Positions 19,682 through 29,351 of a DNA stretch of 36,012 nucleotides are shown here, piece after piece; positions within the stretch are counted from its first letter, which is position 1; every line of letters begins with the position of its first letter. Below the pieces are notes generated by a model. That model made no database searches and was not told the origin of the DNA. It saw only the letters and a list, made by a program, of their open reading frames with translations. This DNA is from Sperchopsis tessellata (taxonomy: Eukaryota > Arthropoda > Insecta > Coleoptera > Hydrophilidae): positions 1 to 36,012 of the forward strand of contig JAWQRN010000148.1 in assembly GCA_033557685.1 (NCBI GenBank), written 5' to 3'. Both the position numbers and the translations under genes were made by a program.

Positions 19682-21326
19682 TTTGGGAAAGGTTTTGTAG
19701 TGTAGTTTGATTCCAAAAGTACTCTTGCTTTGATAATTTTGTATCATTTCAAATCTCATGTTCCCAAAATTAAAAAGAAACACATTCCGCGTTTTTAATT
19801 TTGCAATATCTTCTGATACACAAAAGAGATCAGCAATCGAAAAATAAGTGTTTTTTCAGTTTATTGGTTGTATCAATTTGTTGCTGCATTAATCTTATAA
19901 AGATCTTAAGTTCTAAGAACTTATATGAATCAAATTTTGGTTTTCTTCAAGCCCTTGACTAATATTAACCAAACTATTTCTATCATAAAATGTGCAGCCC
20001 TCCCGAATCCATATTAGATCAATTGACCAACAGCTTCAATTTTTTCAGGTGTTCTTGCCATTAATGGACATCCTGACCCGGGAATCATTCTTATCTTCGC
20101 GACCACCTCGGAATTGAAAGAAAATTTTGGATTGTGATAAAGATTTTTTTCTTACAAATTTTATTTGTTTTTTTTTTGTGATCATCTAGCGTTTACTTCA
20201 TATGCTTTGATATATTCAGGTTTCTCAGGACTCTCAGAATTTTATGTTTTGAACACCATTGTTAATCTCAGAATGTGATTACTTTATCTTATTTCATTTT
20301 ATAAATGTCCTGAAATATGTTAGTTCTTATGGTATTTGTATTCTCTTATATTATTTATTACTATGTTTGAATGATTAAATAATGTTTGGAAAGCTATGCC
20401 ATAATTGTATGTTTTGAATATAGACTTCTTACTTAAAAATCAGCATGTATTGGAACCTTGTGGGCCACTGTTTTGGGTTTATATCAGTTCGGTACAGAAT
20501 TTACTTTTAGTATTACTTATAGTTTTACTGTTTATAGTTTTTACATATTAACTTAAGGTGCATTCGCTCTTTTCTATGCTACAACTTCCAAACCAAAATT
20601 ATGATATGTAACAGCATTGGACGGTAAATATATTGATAAAGGTCTATAACATGTATTGGAATTGCTAGAAAGATGTGAAAATGGCGTAAAACAATTATTG
20701 TTTTGAAAAATTGTTCGTGTATAAGGTATATTTTAGATTTTGGTTTTGAAGTTAAAAGTAATATGAGAGAGATAGACAAAAACTCTGGCCTTAAGATTTT
20801 TAAGCTAAACCAAAATTAACTTTTTTCTCCAGTTAAATAAAATATAACCAGTTTTAATTGCATTGATATTAATCATATTTATTTGATGGTTTGATTTTGA
20901 AAAATTACTTATAAATTTAGTCAGGCTATCTGAAGTCTTGGTTTTCTTTAAAAAAAAGCCCAATTTGAATAGCATCGAATCTACAATGTCATGAATAGTG
21001 GACATTTTTTATATAATAACCTTAGATAGTTTTTTATCTTCATTATTAATATTAATATTGTTAAGTGGTCTTTGGCTTTGTTACTTTTTTATAATAAACA
21101 ATTTTTAATTACACATTTCTTTTTACACTTTTATTGAAACGTCCAAATAACTCACACTTTCAATAATCCAAGCCAGGAGTTTTGATTGGACTGTCTTGGA
21201 GTATTGAAGACTACCAGTGATATCTTAAAGTAGTACTTTTTAATTTTTCCTCTCTATCAGGTAAACACGGTGGGAAAAGTTTGTTGAATGTAACATTGCA
21301 CATTTTGACGAATAAAACTTCATTTT
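19682..21326. other. AT-rich intron DNA, nothing recognised
   Basis: Only chance frames occur (20579-20779 and 20805-21005 on minus), with low-complexity hydrophobic translations. No terminal repeats or transposon motifs were found. Confidence 0.4.
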
Positions 21327-21339
21327 AAATTAAATAATA

Positions 21340-21649
21340 GCTGTCTCGTAGCTCAGTGGCTAAGTACTAGGCTACTAAGCGTGGGGTCTCGGGTTCGAAT
21401 CCCAGAGGCAGTCGGCTTTTTGTGATTCCGGAAAAGTTTTTGTAGTGCTCGTCTTCCGGGGGAGACTAAAACTGTGGGTCCTGTGTATTGTAGGTAAAAA
21501 GAAGACCACGTTCACGCACGTAAAAGAACCCAATTCCAGTTGGAACACTGGATGCGGTAAAATTCCCAGGTGAGGGAACCTACCTTATCTCTGGCGTCGG
21601 TGATAGGCCATAGCAGCGGAAATAGCCCAACTTCAAATAAACAGATAAA
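21340..21649 (+). mobile_element. tRNA-derived SINE, copy 2, with perfect target duplication
   Basis: It carries an A box TAGCTCAGTGGCTAAG and a perfect B box GGTTCGAATCCC in its head, and its body matches copy 1 at 5236. A 13-bp perfect direct repeat AAATTAAATAATA flanks it (21327-21339 and 21650-21662), marking an insertion by target-primed reverse transcription. The better B box and perfect duplication suggest this copy is younger than copy 1. Confidence 0.93.
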
Positions 21650-21662
21650 AAATTAAATAATA

Positions 21663-21865
21663 TTGTTATATTATTGATATCAGAAACCGATAGAACTAAT
21701 TTATTAATTTACCTAATATATTTTACTTGTAAACCAAAAATTCACTAAACATTACTAAGGAAAGTACAGTGAGAGCCAAAATGATTTAATCATTTTTAAT
21801 AGACAATAACACATTAATTAATTCAAATTCAGAAATAACTTAAATGGCAACTTAAAGAGTAGTAA
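21663..21865. other. AT-rich intron DNA, nothing recognised
   Basis: There is no supportable ORF or repeat in this short stretch. Confidence 0.35.
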
Positions 21866-22440
21866 TGGGAGTTCTATTGTTTGAATATTGTGTGAATTAA
21901 ATGTCTGCTTCCCTGCTCCTCACATTCTTCTAAACGACAGATGAAATCGGCCAATAGGTTCGATTTCTTCCCAGATGTTTCTTTTGAGCTTCTTGTATTT
22001 CTAGACTTACTCTTGAATATTCTATGCTTCTATTTATCCCTAAAGAAATGTGTTGGATCGTAATATCAGGAGATCTCAAGGGCCAATCAAGATCATTCTT
22101 GCAGTATGACAGGTTGCACCATATTGTTGAAAAAGAAAGTGATTTCTTCCTCCTTCAATTTGCAGTGTAACCAATGTCTGGAGAATATGTGCATTTCGAT
22201 GAAAAGTGACTTTCACCGTTTTCTTCAAATGAGCCGATAATTTTTGAAGATAATGAGTCACATTTGGGGAATATATAAGCCTTTTATAGATGGCATACAT
22301 GTTTTTGATAGCCAAGTAACAAAAATTGTGTTTATTTACTGTGCCATATAAAGTAAAATGTACTTCGTTATTCATGAAAAAATATTATGCAATATCTGGT
22401 TTCTCATTTCACAAAAAATTTTGACAAAACCCAATATGGT
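21866..22440 (-). pseudogene. Decayed Tc1/IS630-like (DUF4817-type) transposase catalytic domain
   Basis: The minus-strand frame 22375-22076 reads NNEVHFTLYGTVNKHNFCYL (pattern DE-HF-L-G-VNKQN) and later FLFQQYGATCHTARMIL, matching FQQDGATCHTA at the second catalytic site, but with Tyr replacing the catalytic Asp. Downstream on the minus strand (22075-21866) the C-terminal part is scrambled by stops. The same transposase group supplies the helix-turn-helix ORF at 16110-16439, but these are separate insertions. Confidence 0.75.
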
Positions 22441-22459
22441 ATTTAAAATGGCCCGTCAT

Positions 22460-22811
22460 CGAAATGCTGGTAGGAGACAACCGCGAGTTTGTTTACTTAT
22501 ACGTAAGTTGTAGTACGAATATTTTTAATTATGCGATGCAACATGGATATTGATGCTTACCTCTCGTAGTCAACCAGACCTAGACTCTAAGCATATATAC
22601 AAAACATATGGTGCAGTATGTGTTCGGGGTGCATAAGTAGAACTCAGTGTCACTGAAGACGAGTGGAACTCAGAAATGTATCTGGCACATAGTTTCCCTT
22701 CCGGCATTTTTTCTGCATCATAGGTTGTTGTTTCTAATTATTAAATATATATTCGTACTGCACCTTACTTATATGTAAACAAACACGCGGTTGTCTCCTA
22801 CCGGCATTTCG
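22460..22811. mobile_element. MITE with terminal inverted repeats of about 72 bp
   Basis: 22460-22531 (with GGTAGGAGACAACCGCGAGT) and 22738-22811 are inverted copies of each other, enclosing about 206 bp that do not code. The reverse-complement end reads GAAATGCCGGTAGGAGACAA. No target duplication is certain. Confidence 0.8.
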
Positions 22812-22950
22812 AAGCATAATAATACCAATAAAGTATTATTTACAATAATCAGTTAACTTCTGTATCATTGCTATTTTGTATGATTGAAAATTTTGTGCAG
22901 TATTCTTCGGGCACTTGGTGATAAATTGAATGCTACTGCATCGTCTAAAT

Positions 22951-23128
22951 TATAGTTTCCCAAACTTTTTTGGCTCACAGCTGGTTTACTTAAATAATTA
23001 AAAATTTTAGCGTCTTATTATCCACTTACTCCTCAACGCCCCCCTCTACCCCTGGGGCCAGTAAAGCTCTTCCAAATACCTCTAGTGCCCAGGAAGAGGG
23101 GAGGTAACACCCACTTTGGGAAACAATG
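22951..23128. mobile_element. hAT-type MITE with 8-bp target duplication
   Basis: It is a 178-bp element flanked by the perfect 8-bp direct repeat GTCTAAAT (22943-22950 and 23129-23136). Its ends read TATAGTTTCCCAAACTTTTT and, in reverse complement, CATTGTTTCCCAAAGTGGG. The GTTTCCCAAA inverted ends and 8-bp duplication are typical of non-autonomous hAT elements. It does not code. Confidence 0.85.
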
Positions 23129-23136
23129 GTCTAAAT

Positions 23137-23803
23137 GATCGATTTGGACTACAGAGAATTAATTGTCTCACCCGATCTTCGCAGTTAATTTGCTTCTCTC
23201 AACTAACCCATTATTTATTTCGCCACTTCTTCAATCTGAAGCATCATGAACATTAAATTGGATATGAAATAAATGTTGGGTTTGAATGATTTTTACAAAA
23301 TTTTGAAAACAAAATATTTGTTGCTGTTTATTCCAAGGCACCTTTTTGCAAATTGTCATAATGTCTCTAAAGCCTCCTCTTTCGATTATTATTCGAAATT
23401 TAGCGATTGATACAATATATTTTATGTTATTATCTTTTGATAACTAAATATTACTAAACATACCTAGAGATCATGCTCAATGAATATTTTTAATGGAATC
23501 GGCAATCATTGTGGTGTTTCAGGCAAAAATATAATGATAACTAATGGAGGTTATTCTGCTCTTCACGGGGTATTAGAGTAGAACATCCATGGCACCAGGC
23601 TATATGACTGCCATGGCAGTTACTCTGATAAAGAATGATGAAGAGATTTTCATTAAATAGAGAAAAAGTTTGCATTTCCCAATCACTTATCTCACATCTT
23701 AAAAAAAATCTTTTCCATCACCAGATCCAAAATCTTTTGACATCACTGAAATTTACTATCTACATTTAAAATATTAAGATACATAATAAATAATAACTTT
23801 CAG
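23137..23803. other. End of the third intron with 3' splice site
   Basis: No gene or transposon motif was recognised. It ends in AATAACTTTCAG at 23792-23803, the acceptor for the last exon. Confidence 0.6.
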
Positions 23804-24050
23804 CGTAACCTCAAGCGTAAGTGTACCAGAATTACAAAATCACTTGAGTGATATGATATCGAGGGAAACGAGACGCCGTTTGTCATTGGAGAACGAAGTA
23901 AGGCGGCTTAAGGAAGAAAATAGGGATCTACAAGGTCAAAACCGAAAGCTACAGGACCAAAATCGAAAGCTACAAGAACAAGCCAATGGCGCCATTCAAC
24001 AGCTAAGAAAATTCACCGAATGGTTCTTCAAAAACGTACAAAGACAGTAA
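23804..24050 (+). CDS. SIPA1L: SIPA1L last coding exon: C-terminal leucine-zipper coiled coil
   Basis: Acceptor AACTTTCAG precedes 23804. The first base completes the Asn codon begun in exon C, so exon C can splice straight to this exon in frame. 81 residues follow, beginning VTSSVSVPELQNHLSDMI. A strongly charged coiled coil comes next (SLENEVRRLKEENRDLQ, then three imperfect repeats of QNRKLQ), and the protein ends TEWFFKNVQRQ at the TAA 24048-24050. SIPA1-like proteins end in such a leucine zipper, which is used for oligomerisation. The open stretch's TTG at 23844 is not a start. The repeat GQNRKLQDQNRKLQ may reflect a small internal duplication. Confidence 0.92.
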
Positions 24051-24440
24051 TATATATATTTCAGTTGTTTAACTTGTTGAATTTTCTATCGTGAAATCGT
24101 TCGCCGACTTCTTTCAATAGTCGATTTGTTTTTACAATCTTTAGGTATAATTTCAGTAGCAAAAAGATATCCGCTCTGTTAAGGGTCTTATTCATAACAA
24201 TTGTTAAAAGTTTTCCGTACTTCTTTTATGAAAATGGATTTTTTGTTCATTCTGCCTCCGCTGCTCCAATTCCAGAAGGTTTTGGCATTTTGTATACTAA
24301 GATAAGAACATTATTTTTAATGATAATGGAAACTTAACCTTTCAGATATCTTTTTGGTGAAATTTGACTCTTCAAAGTATTAATTACACTCTAAAAAAAA
24401 TTAATTTTCGTCAATTAGAAATAAAAATATTGTGATAGCT
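24051..24440 (+). other. Probable 3' UTR with candidate polyadenylation signal
   Basis: AT-rich non-coding sequence directly follows the stop. A canonical AATAAA occurs at 24420-24425. No nearer canonical hexamer was seen. The true transcript end is not provable from sequence. Confidence 0.4.
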
Positions 24441-24885
24441 TTTTCACATGCAAAGATATATTCAATAGTATTTTTATGGTTATGTATGTTTCTTAGACTT
24501 AGTAGCGTAGCTTTATGTACTATAGTTTCGACAGAAGTGTATAAAAAAATTAGAGTTTAATATTAACAAACGGGACCGTCCGAAAAAAGAGAAAAATTTT
24601 GCTGTTACCAAATATACTTCCGAATAGTGTGTATTTAATAATGAATAACGCTAATATTTTATAAATATAATTATTACTATTAATAATCTTTATAGAAGGA
24701 AAAAAATAGCAAACGATTATTAGACTTCATAAAATACTATAATTATAAGAACAGTTTCTTCAAATCATAATTATTAAATACAGTTTAAGGTTTATAAAGT
24801 ATTATGCATTGCATATAGAAGTTTATTTGATAATATTGTATTGTGTTGTAATATTTATATTTCTAAAAGTATTTAAATATAAAAC
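24441..24885. other. AT-rich DNA downstream of the gene, nothing recognised
   Basis: No ORF or bounded repeat was found. Confidence 0.35.
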
Positions 24886-24925
24886 ATCGTAACAATATTT
24901 AATATTGCTTCCATGGTCGCCAGTG

Positions 24926-25321
24926 TAGAATAGTTTTGGCAATTTTATTTCCGACCACGTTAATAGCAGAATATGCTGAACGCCGGAATGAATGCTGCAG
25001 ACAAGGTGTTTCGAAGAATATCACTTCTCATCAATACAACTGCATCTCCTATGCAGCTCAGCCTCCGTACAATATGCTATTCAGCTTTGTTCATATGAAC
25101 TAAGTATCTAATATAATCATTATCTTTAGATACTTAGTTCATATGAACGAAGCCGAATAGCTTATTGTATGGAGGCTGAGCTGCATAGGGGATGCAGTTG
25201 TACTGATGAGAAGTGGTATTCTTCGAAACACGGTGTCTACAGCATTCATTACTGTGTTCAGCAACTTTTGCAATATGCTATTATTAATGTGGTCGGAAAT
25301 AAAATTGCCAAAACTATTCTA
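24926..25321. mobile_element. Long near-perfect hairpin (foldback element)
   Basis: Arms of 186 nt (24926-25111) and 196 nt (25126-25321) are inverted copies around a 14-nt AT-rich loop (25112-25125). The innermost part, TTCATATGAACTAAGTATCT, pairs perfectly. A few substitutions and one indel of about 10 nt distinguish the arms. The 13-nt repeats ATCGTAACAATAT (24886-24898) and ATCATAACAATAT (25321-25333) lie outside, with one mismatch, and may be a target duplication. The arms do not code. It looks like a foldback MITE. Confidence 0.85.
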
Positions 25322-25333
25322 TCATAACAATAT

Positions 25334-26017
25334 CTTATGATTAAAATTAGTTCTACAATAGGTTGTACTTCCAATTTTCAACTTTTATACATACTCATAT
25401 TATGGTTAAATTAGAATCAAGAATTGAAACCGTGTATATAGAGCCTTCTCCAGTGTAACTAAAAAATAGGCAAAGCAGTCTGTATTCTCTGAAGAGGCTC
25501 AAAACGCACATTAGTAATGTCAAACTATAATCGAGGTATCATCAAATAATATACTGAATGAGGAAATTAATTATTATTTTTTTTAATTAAATATTACTTA
25601 AGTCTACAAAACGATTCCCCTTGGCTAGCACACACTTATTCCTAAATCTATATAGCTTCTTAAAACAATACTGGAAATCATCTTTCGTGAGTTCATTTAA
25701 CCCCTTAAAATACGAATTTATTCTGTATTTTCTGCCCAAAATTAATCGAATTTGGTTTAGAATGAATACTGCGGTATAATTATTTTAAATGGAATGGGGA
25801 GGCAAGACGAATGATTTAAGGTGTATAAATTTTGAAATTTTTTTTTATTGGTATTCTAAACACTTTATTGACTTTAGGACAGACAGACGGTTGCTACATT
25901 GTATTTTTCAAAAAAAAAATGCAACCTTTGATAAATCAAAAACTGTGGCAACATTTCACATATTTGATCATACCTCATATTTCTGTTACCATCTCATGAG
26001 ATACATCATCATGTTCC
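25334..26017. other. AT-rich DNA, nothing clearly recognised
   Basis: A minus-strand open stretch at about 25770-25600 (KYRINSYFKGLNELTKDD in part) is longer than its surroundings, but I cannot assign it. The + frame 25789-26079 runs into the piggyBac end and is chance. Confidence 0.3.
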
Positions 26018-26206
26018 TTAACAGGTTGACTGCCGACCTATATTTTAAGATCGTGGCTGACGCCAAAATGATTTTTTAAATATTTCATTCGTTTTGCAAA
26101 ATATGAAGTAAAAGTAGTCCATGAAGGATATTAGTGTTTTGTTTTTTGTCTAAAACGTAAAAAAACTGCACTCCAAGCGGAGTGGTCGGCAATCACGGAT
26201 TGGTGT

Positions 26207-27515
26207 AGTAGTAGTAGCGTCATATAATATCCCTAACGGGGTTGGCTCACCATGCCCCTTGTTTCTAATCATCACCTTCCGATTTCGTCTTTTGTGGAGT
26301 CTGCAATTATGTCTTGAGGAAGTTTCCTCTTAAGCCTAGTATGTATCATTCGCTCTCCTAAGGTGTAGTGGACTGCACCAGGGCACTCTGACAGCTTTTC
26401 ATGGAATTTTCCCAGCGATCCCTTAATAAATTCGAAGATGGTGGGGTAGGTATGTTGATTACTAAGTGTAGTTGTGTATTTCTTATGAACGTTAGCTGCT
26501 ATTCGCAGGATCTTATTTGGAGGGCTTAAAGTTTTTTAATGTTTGATTTTGACGCTGAACCCGAAATGATGCACGCATATGTCATCATTGGATTTTTGTA
26601 GATGAGAATTCTCATTGTTGAGTTCCGGCTGATGATGGGATAGAGTTGTGCTAGTCTAGCTTGGCTTTCCTTTACCTTTTGTGGAACGTGGATTTACCAG
26701 ATTTGTCAAGATGCACGCCAAGGTATTTCACAGCTTTATCTGCTGGATTCTATTCGATTTACACTTCATCGATTCTAATATTTAGGGCATTATGGGATAT
26801 CTAATTATAAATATTTTTGTTTCACACTTAGAGCTATTAAGCTCCATACTCCATTGTCTGAACCATGTTGATTATATTTGTACCGGTTGTTGGAGTTCTG
26901 ATGCCGCTGTGTTTATACTATCGTGTTGTGTTAGAATTGCGGTGTCATCTGTGTACATAGTGAGCGTTGTCATGTTTTCTAGCTGCGGCATGTTGTTCAT
27001 GAAGATATAGAATAAAATCGGTCCCAGTATTGACCCTTGTGTGACTTCTGCTTCATTGGGTCGTGTTGTGGAATATTTCGAGTTTATTCTGATTTAGAAT
27101 GTGCGGTTTCGGAGGAATGGTGTTAGTGTGGCCGTCAGGTGCGTAGGAAAATTTATGTTGAGTATTTTGTACACCACTCCGTCTCTCCATATGCTGCCAA
27201 ACGCCTTTAATAGATCTAGAAAAGCTGTTGCCGTGTGCAACTTATTCTCGAAACCTCTCTCGATTTCTTTGGTAATTCATAAAAGTTGGTAGAGTGCTTC
27301 GCTCTGAATCCAATCTGGAAAGTAGGAATTATTTTGGTTCAATTTTTTGGTTAGTCTGACTAATATGGCCTTTTCAAATAGCTTTGAAAGACTTGAGATG
27401 TGTGCGTGTTTCCAGGTCTCTGGAAACTATCCTTGTCTCAGGCATGCATTAAATATGATTGTGGTGTAAACTTTGGCCTTTCTGCTCATATTTTTGAGAA
27501 TTATGTTTGGGATTA
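26207..27515 (-). mobile_element. Non-LTR reverse transcriptase fragment inserted in the piggyBac
   Basis: On the minus strand the order is IILKNMSRKAKVYTTIIFNA (about 27505), FPETWKHAHISSLSKLFEKA (about 27430), LHTATAFLDLLKAFGSIW (about 27240), EVTQGSILGPILFYIFMNN (about 27055-27000) and YTDDTAIL (about 26955-26930), the catalytic box with an Asp pair. A degraded C-terminal domain ends near IFEFIKGSLGKFHEKLS (about 26435-26385). The 3' tip carries a (TAC)n-like tail (about 26222-26207). It is 5'-truncated, with no endonuclease domain, and of jockey/R1-like type. Stops are present throughout. Confidence 0.8.
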
Positions 27516-27608
27516 TCTTTTTTATGTGTCAAACACTCCGAACGGAGTGTACACGTATTTTGTGTTTAAAAAATAACAAAAAGCATTTTCGAACTCAAAA
27601 ACACCTTT

Positions 27609-29040
27609 TTAAACATTTTTGTGATATTCTTCAAAATACTGGAGGCAAAAACCAGGTTGTCCAGGGCATATTTTGCATTCATACACTGTTTGCTTCCATA
27701 TGTTCTTCTGCCTGCATGCTTTGCATTCTTTTCTGCCATTTTTTTTTTATTCTTTAGTGCCTTTTGTTTCTTTAACTGTTTTTTCTATTTTAGTAATGAT
27801 ATGGGCAACATGCGTGCGAAGAGTAGAGACTTTTGGTAAATCGATAATGGTCCGGCTAGCAAACTCTTAATTATATCTAATCGAAAGTCGTATAGGCGTA
27901 AACGATCGGACTGGGAATACTTGTTGTATATGAAATGTGCACAGCACATGTACACACAACTTCTTGTATCATCGAATGGTTTTACGATCGCAAGGATAGC
28001 AAGCCATCATCTGTCTACTCCAGACATTAACTCAATATAACCACTTAAAGCTGCAGGCTTTTCAGATTCTGTTTCTAAAAATTACGTTTGTCACGCCATT
28101 TTCGAACATGTACTCCACCTCTTTTGGATGATTTTTTCTGCCAACTCTTAGCGTTCAAGTACAATATGTATTTCCCTGTAGCAGCTTGGTAGCCAACTCA
28201 ACACTATTATACAAATTATCTAGATACACAGCATGTCCATTTTCATACCTTATTTCTCTTCAAGTTAACCCAAAATCATCTTATCTGTATGTCCGGTTCC
28301 GCTATAAACATCTATAGAACCTTCATAAACACGAAATTTTAAAATCAGGCCATTTGACTCTGTGAGTATATATAACTTTATTCCATATTTATGGTGATTA
28401 TTTTTTATATATTGCTTGAACTGCAACGACGACCACGCAAAAGTATCAGATTCGTCCAATGATAGTTCTCTTCTGGGGTAATATGACATTCATTTTTGTA
28501 TAAAAAATCTACCACAGATCTCTTTCCAAGATGATCTGCTGGAGATGTTTCTGGAGTCGTAAAATGCAAGCATCTCAAAATAATGAGAAAAACTATTTTG
28601 TGACATATATTTTTTAAAAACAGGAATAGCAAATAAAGGGTCAGTTTTCGTCATCAGTTACATCTTTCCAAGTAGTGATACGAGATTTTGCAGATGTTAC
28701 TGGGCGTAACAAAACCTCAACTGCGTAAGCATTAGTTTGTTCTTCAACAGTTTTTAGGAAATCGTCGTAAACGATCATTTGAAAAAAATCAATTTGTGTG
28801 CCGTGTCCTGGAATTGGCACCAATAATTTTTGAGTTTTCTGAAACACAACACAGCTGTGTTACTCCATTTTTTATGATCAGAGCTTGGTACTGCTTGATT
28901 TGTATTTGCAAGCACATTGGGAATATTAGTATTATCTTTTGACTCAGAGCTTGAACTTGATTCACCAACATCCAAATAAGGAGTAAATTCATCACTGCTG
29001 TCATTCTCTAAAATAATAATAACTCATCATCAGTTAACTT
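27609..29040 (-). pseudogene. piggyBac transposase, decayed
   Basis: Minus-strand pieces in order are an acidic N-terminus (LDVGESSSSSESKDN, about 28975), LVPIPGHGTQIDFFQMIVYD (about 28815-28765) with TNAYAVEVLL, and ILRCLHFTTPETSPADHLGK (about 28580-28525). Then comes MSYYPRRELSLDES with QFKQYIKNNHHKYGIKLY (about 28490-28375), where the LDES Asp corresponds to the first catalytic Asp, and FRVYEGSIDVYSGTGHT. The second catalytic segment AVYLDNLYNS lies in a shifted frame (about 28230). The C-terminal zinc-binding domain survives: ECKACRQKNIW, YECKICPGQPGFCLQYFEEY and a final His, ending at the stop 27609-27611. At least four frameshifts or stops inactivate it. Confidence 0.88.
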
Positions 29041-29351
29041 CTTTTTTTTATATATAATGTTTTTTTCTTAAATAGAATATCTTTCATTAATGCCAGAAGG
29101 CCTCTGCTTTATTTTCCATTTTTAAATCTCAAATTATAGTCACGCCGAAAAAAAAAAACCAAACCAACAAAAGCACGTGTTAAAACAAACTCTTTTCGAC
29201 AATGCAGCAAACAGATACATGATTAATAGCCAACGCCAATGAAATACTATAGCAAGGAGTTGTAACGTAAGCTCCACTCCGATCGGAGTGATCGGCGCTA
29301 CTGAAGGAAGCGATGCACTTCGATCGGAGTGATCGGCATTCAACCTGTTAA

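Larger units (their letters stand above)
5838..24050 (+). other. SIPA1L: SIPA1-like RapGAP gene, 3' part (four exons, three introns)
   Basis: This is the only host gene seen. Exons 5838-6341, 11781-12284, 13136-15137 and 23804-24050 join with compatible phases (one base carried, one base carried, then two bases carried) and give about 1084 codons without a stop until 24048. Domain order is RapGAP, PDZ, a long low-complexity tail, then a coiled coil. That is the order of the vertebrate SIPA1L/SPAR proteins, which switch off Rap1/Rap2 at cell junctions and synapses. Family members have a further several-hundred-residue N-terminus, which must lie left of the window. Introns of 5.4, 0.85 and 8.7 kb are packed with transposons. 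The promoter and 5' exons are not visible. Confidence 0.9.
26022..29347 (-). mobile_element. piggyBac element, 3.3 kb, with a non-LTR insertion
   Basis: TTAA flanks both sides (26018-26021 and 29348-29351). The ends are inverted: CAGGTTGACTGCCGA on the left and, in reverse complement, CAGGTTGAATGCCGA on the right. TTAA targets are diagnostic of piggyBac. Subterminal palindromes related to CACTCCGATCGGAGTG occur at about 26169, 29275 and, in degraded form, 29325, and one lies just past the transposase stop at 27535. The transposase lies on the minus strand. Removing the inserted non-LTR piece (26207-27515) gives an ordinary piggyBac length of about 2 kb. Confidence 0.92.

Noticed and set aside
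25600..25770. Minus-strand open stretch of about 57 codons
   Set aside because: It looks mildly protein-like but matches no family I know and lacks splice or start signals. It is too weak to list as a gene.
27473..27870. Overlapping + strand ORFs rich in Phe/Cys
   Set aside because: They are shadows of the piggyBac C-terminal zinc-binding domain and the inserted non-LTR element on the minus strand.
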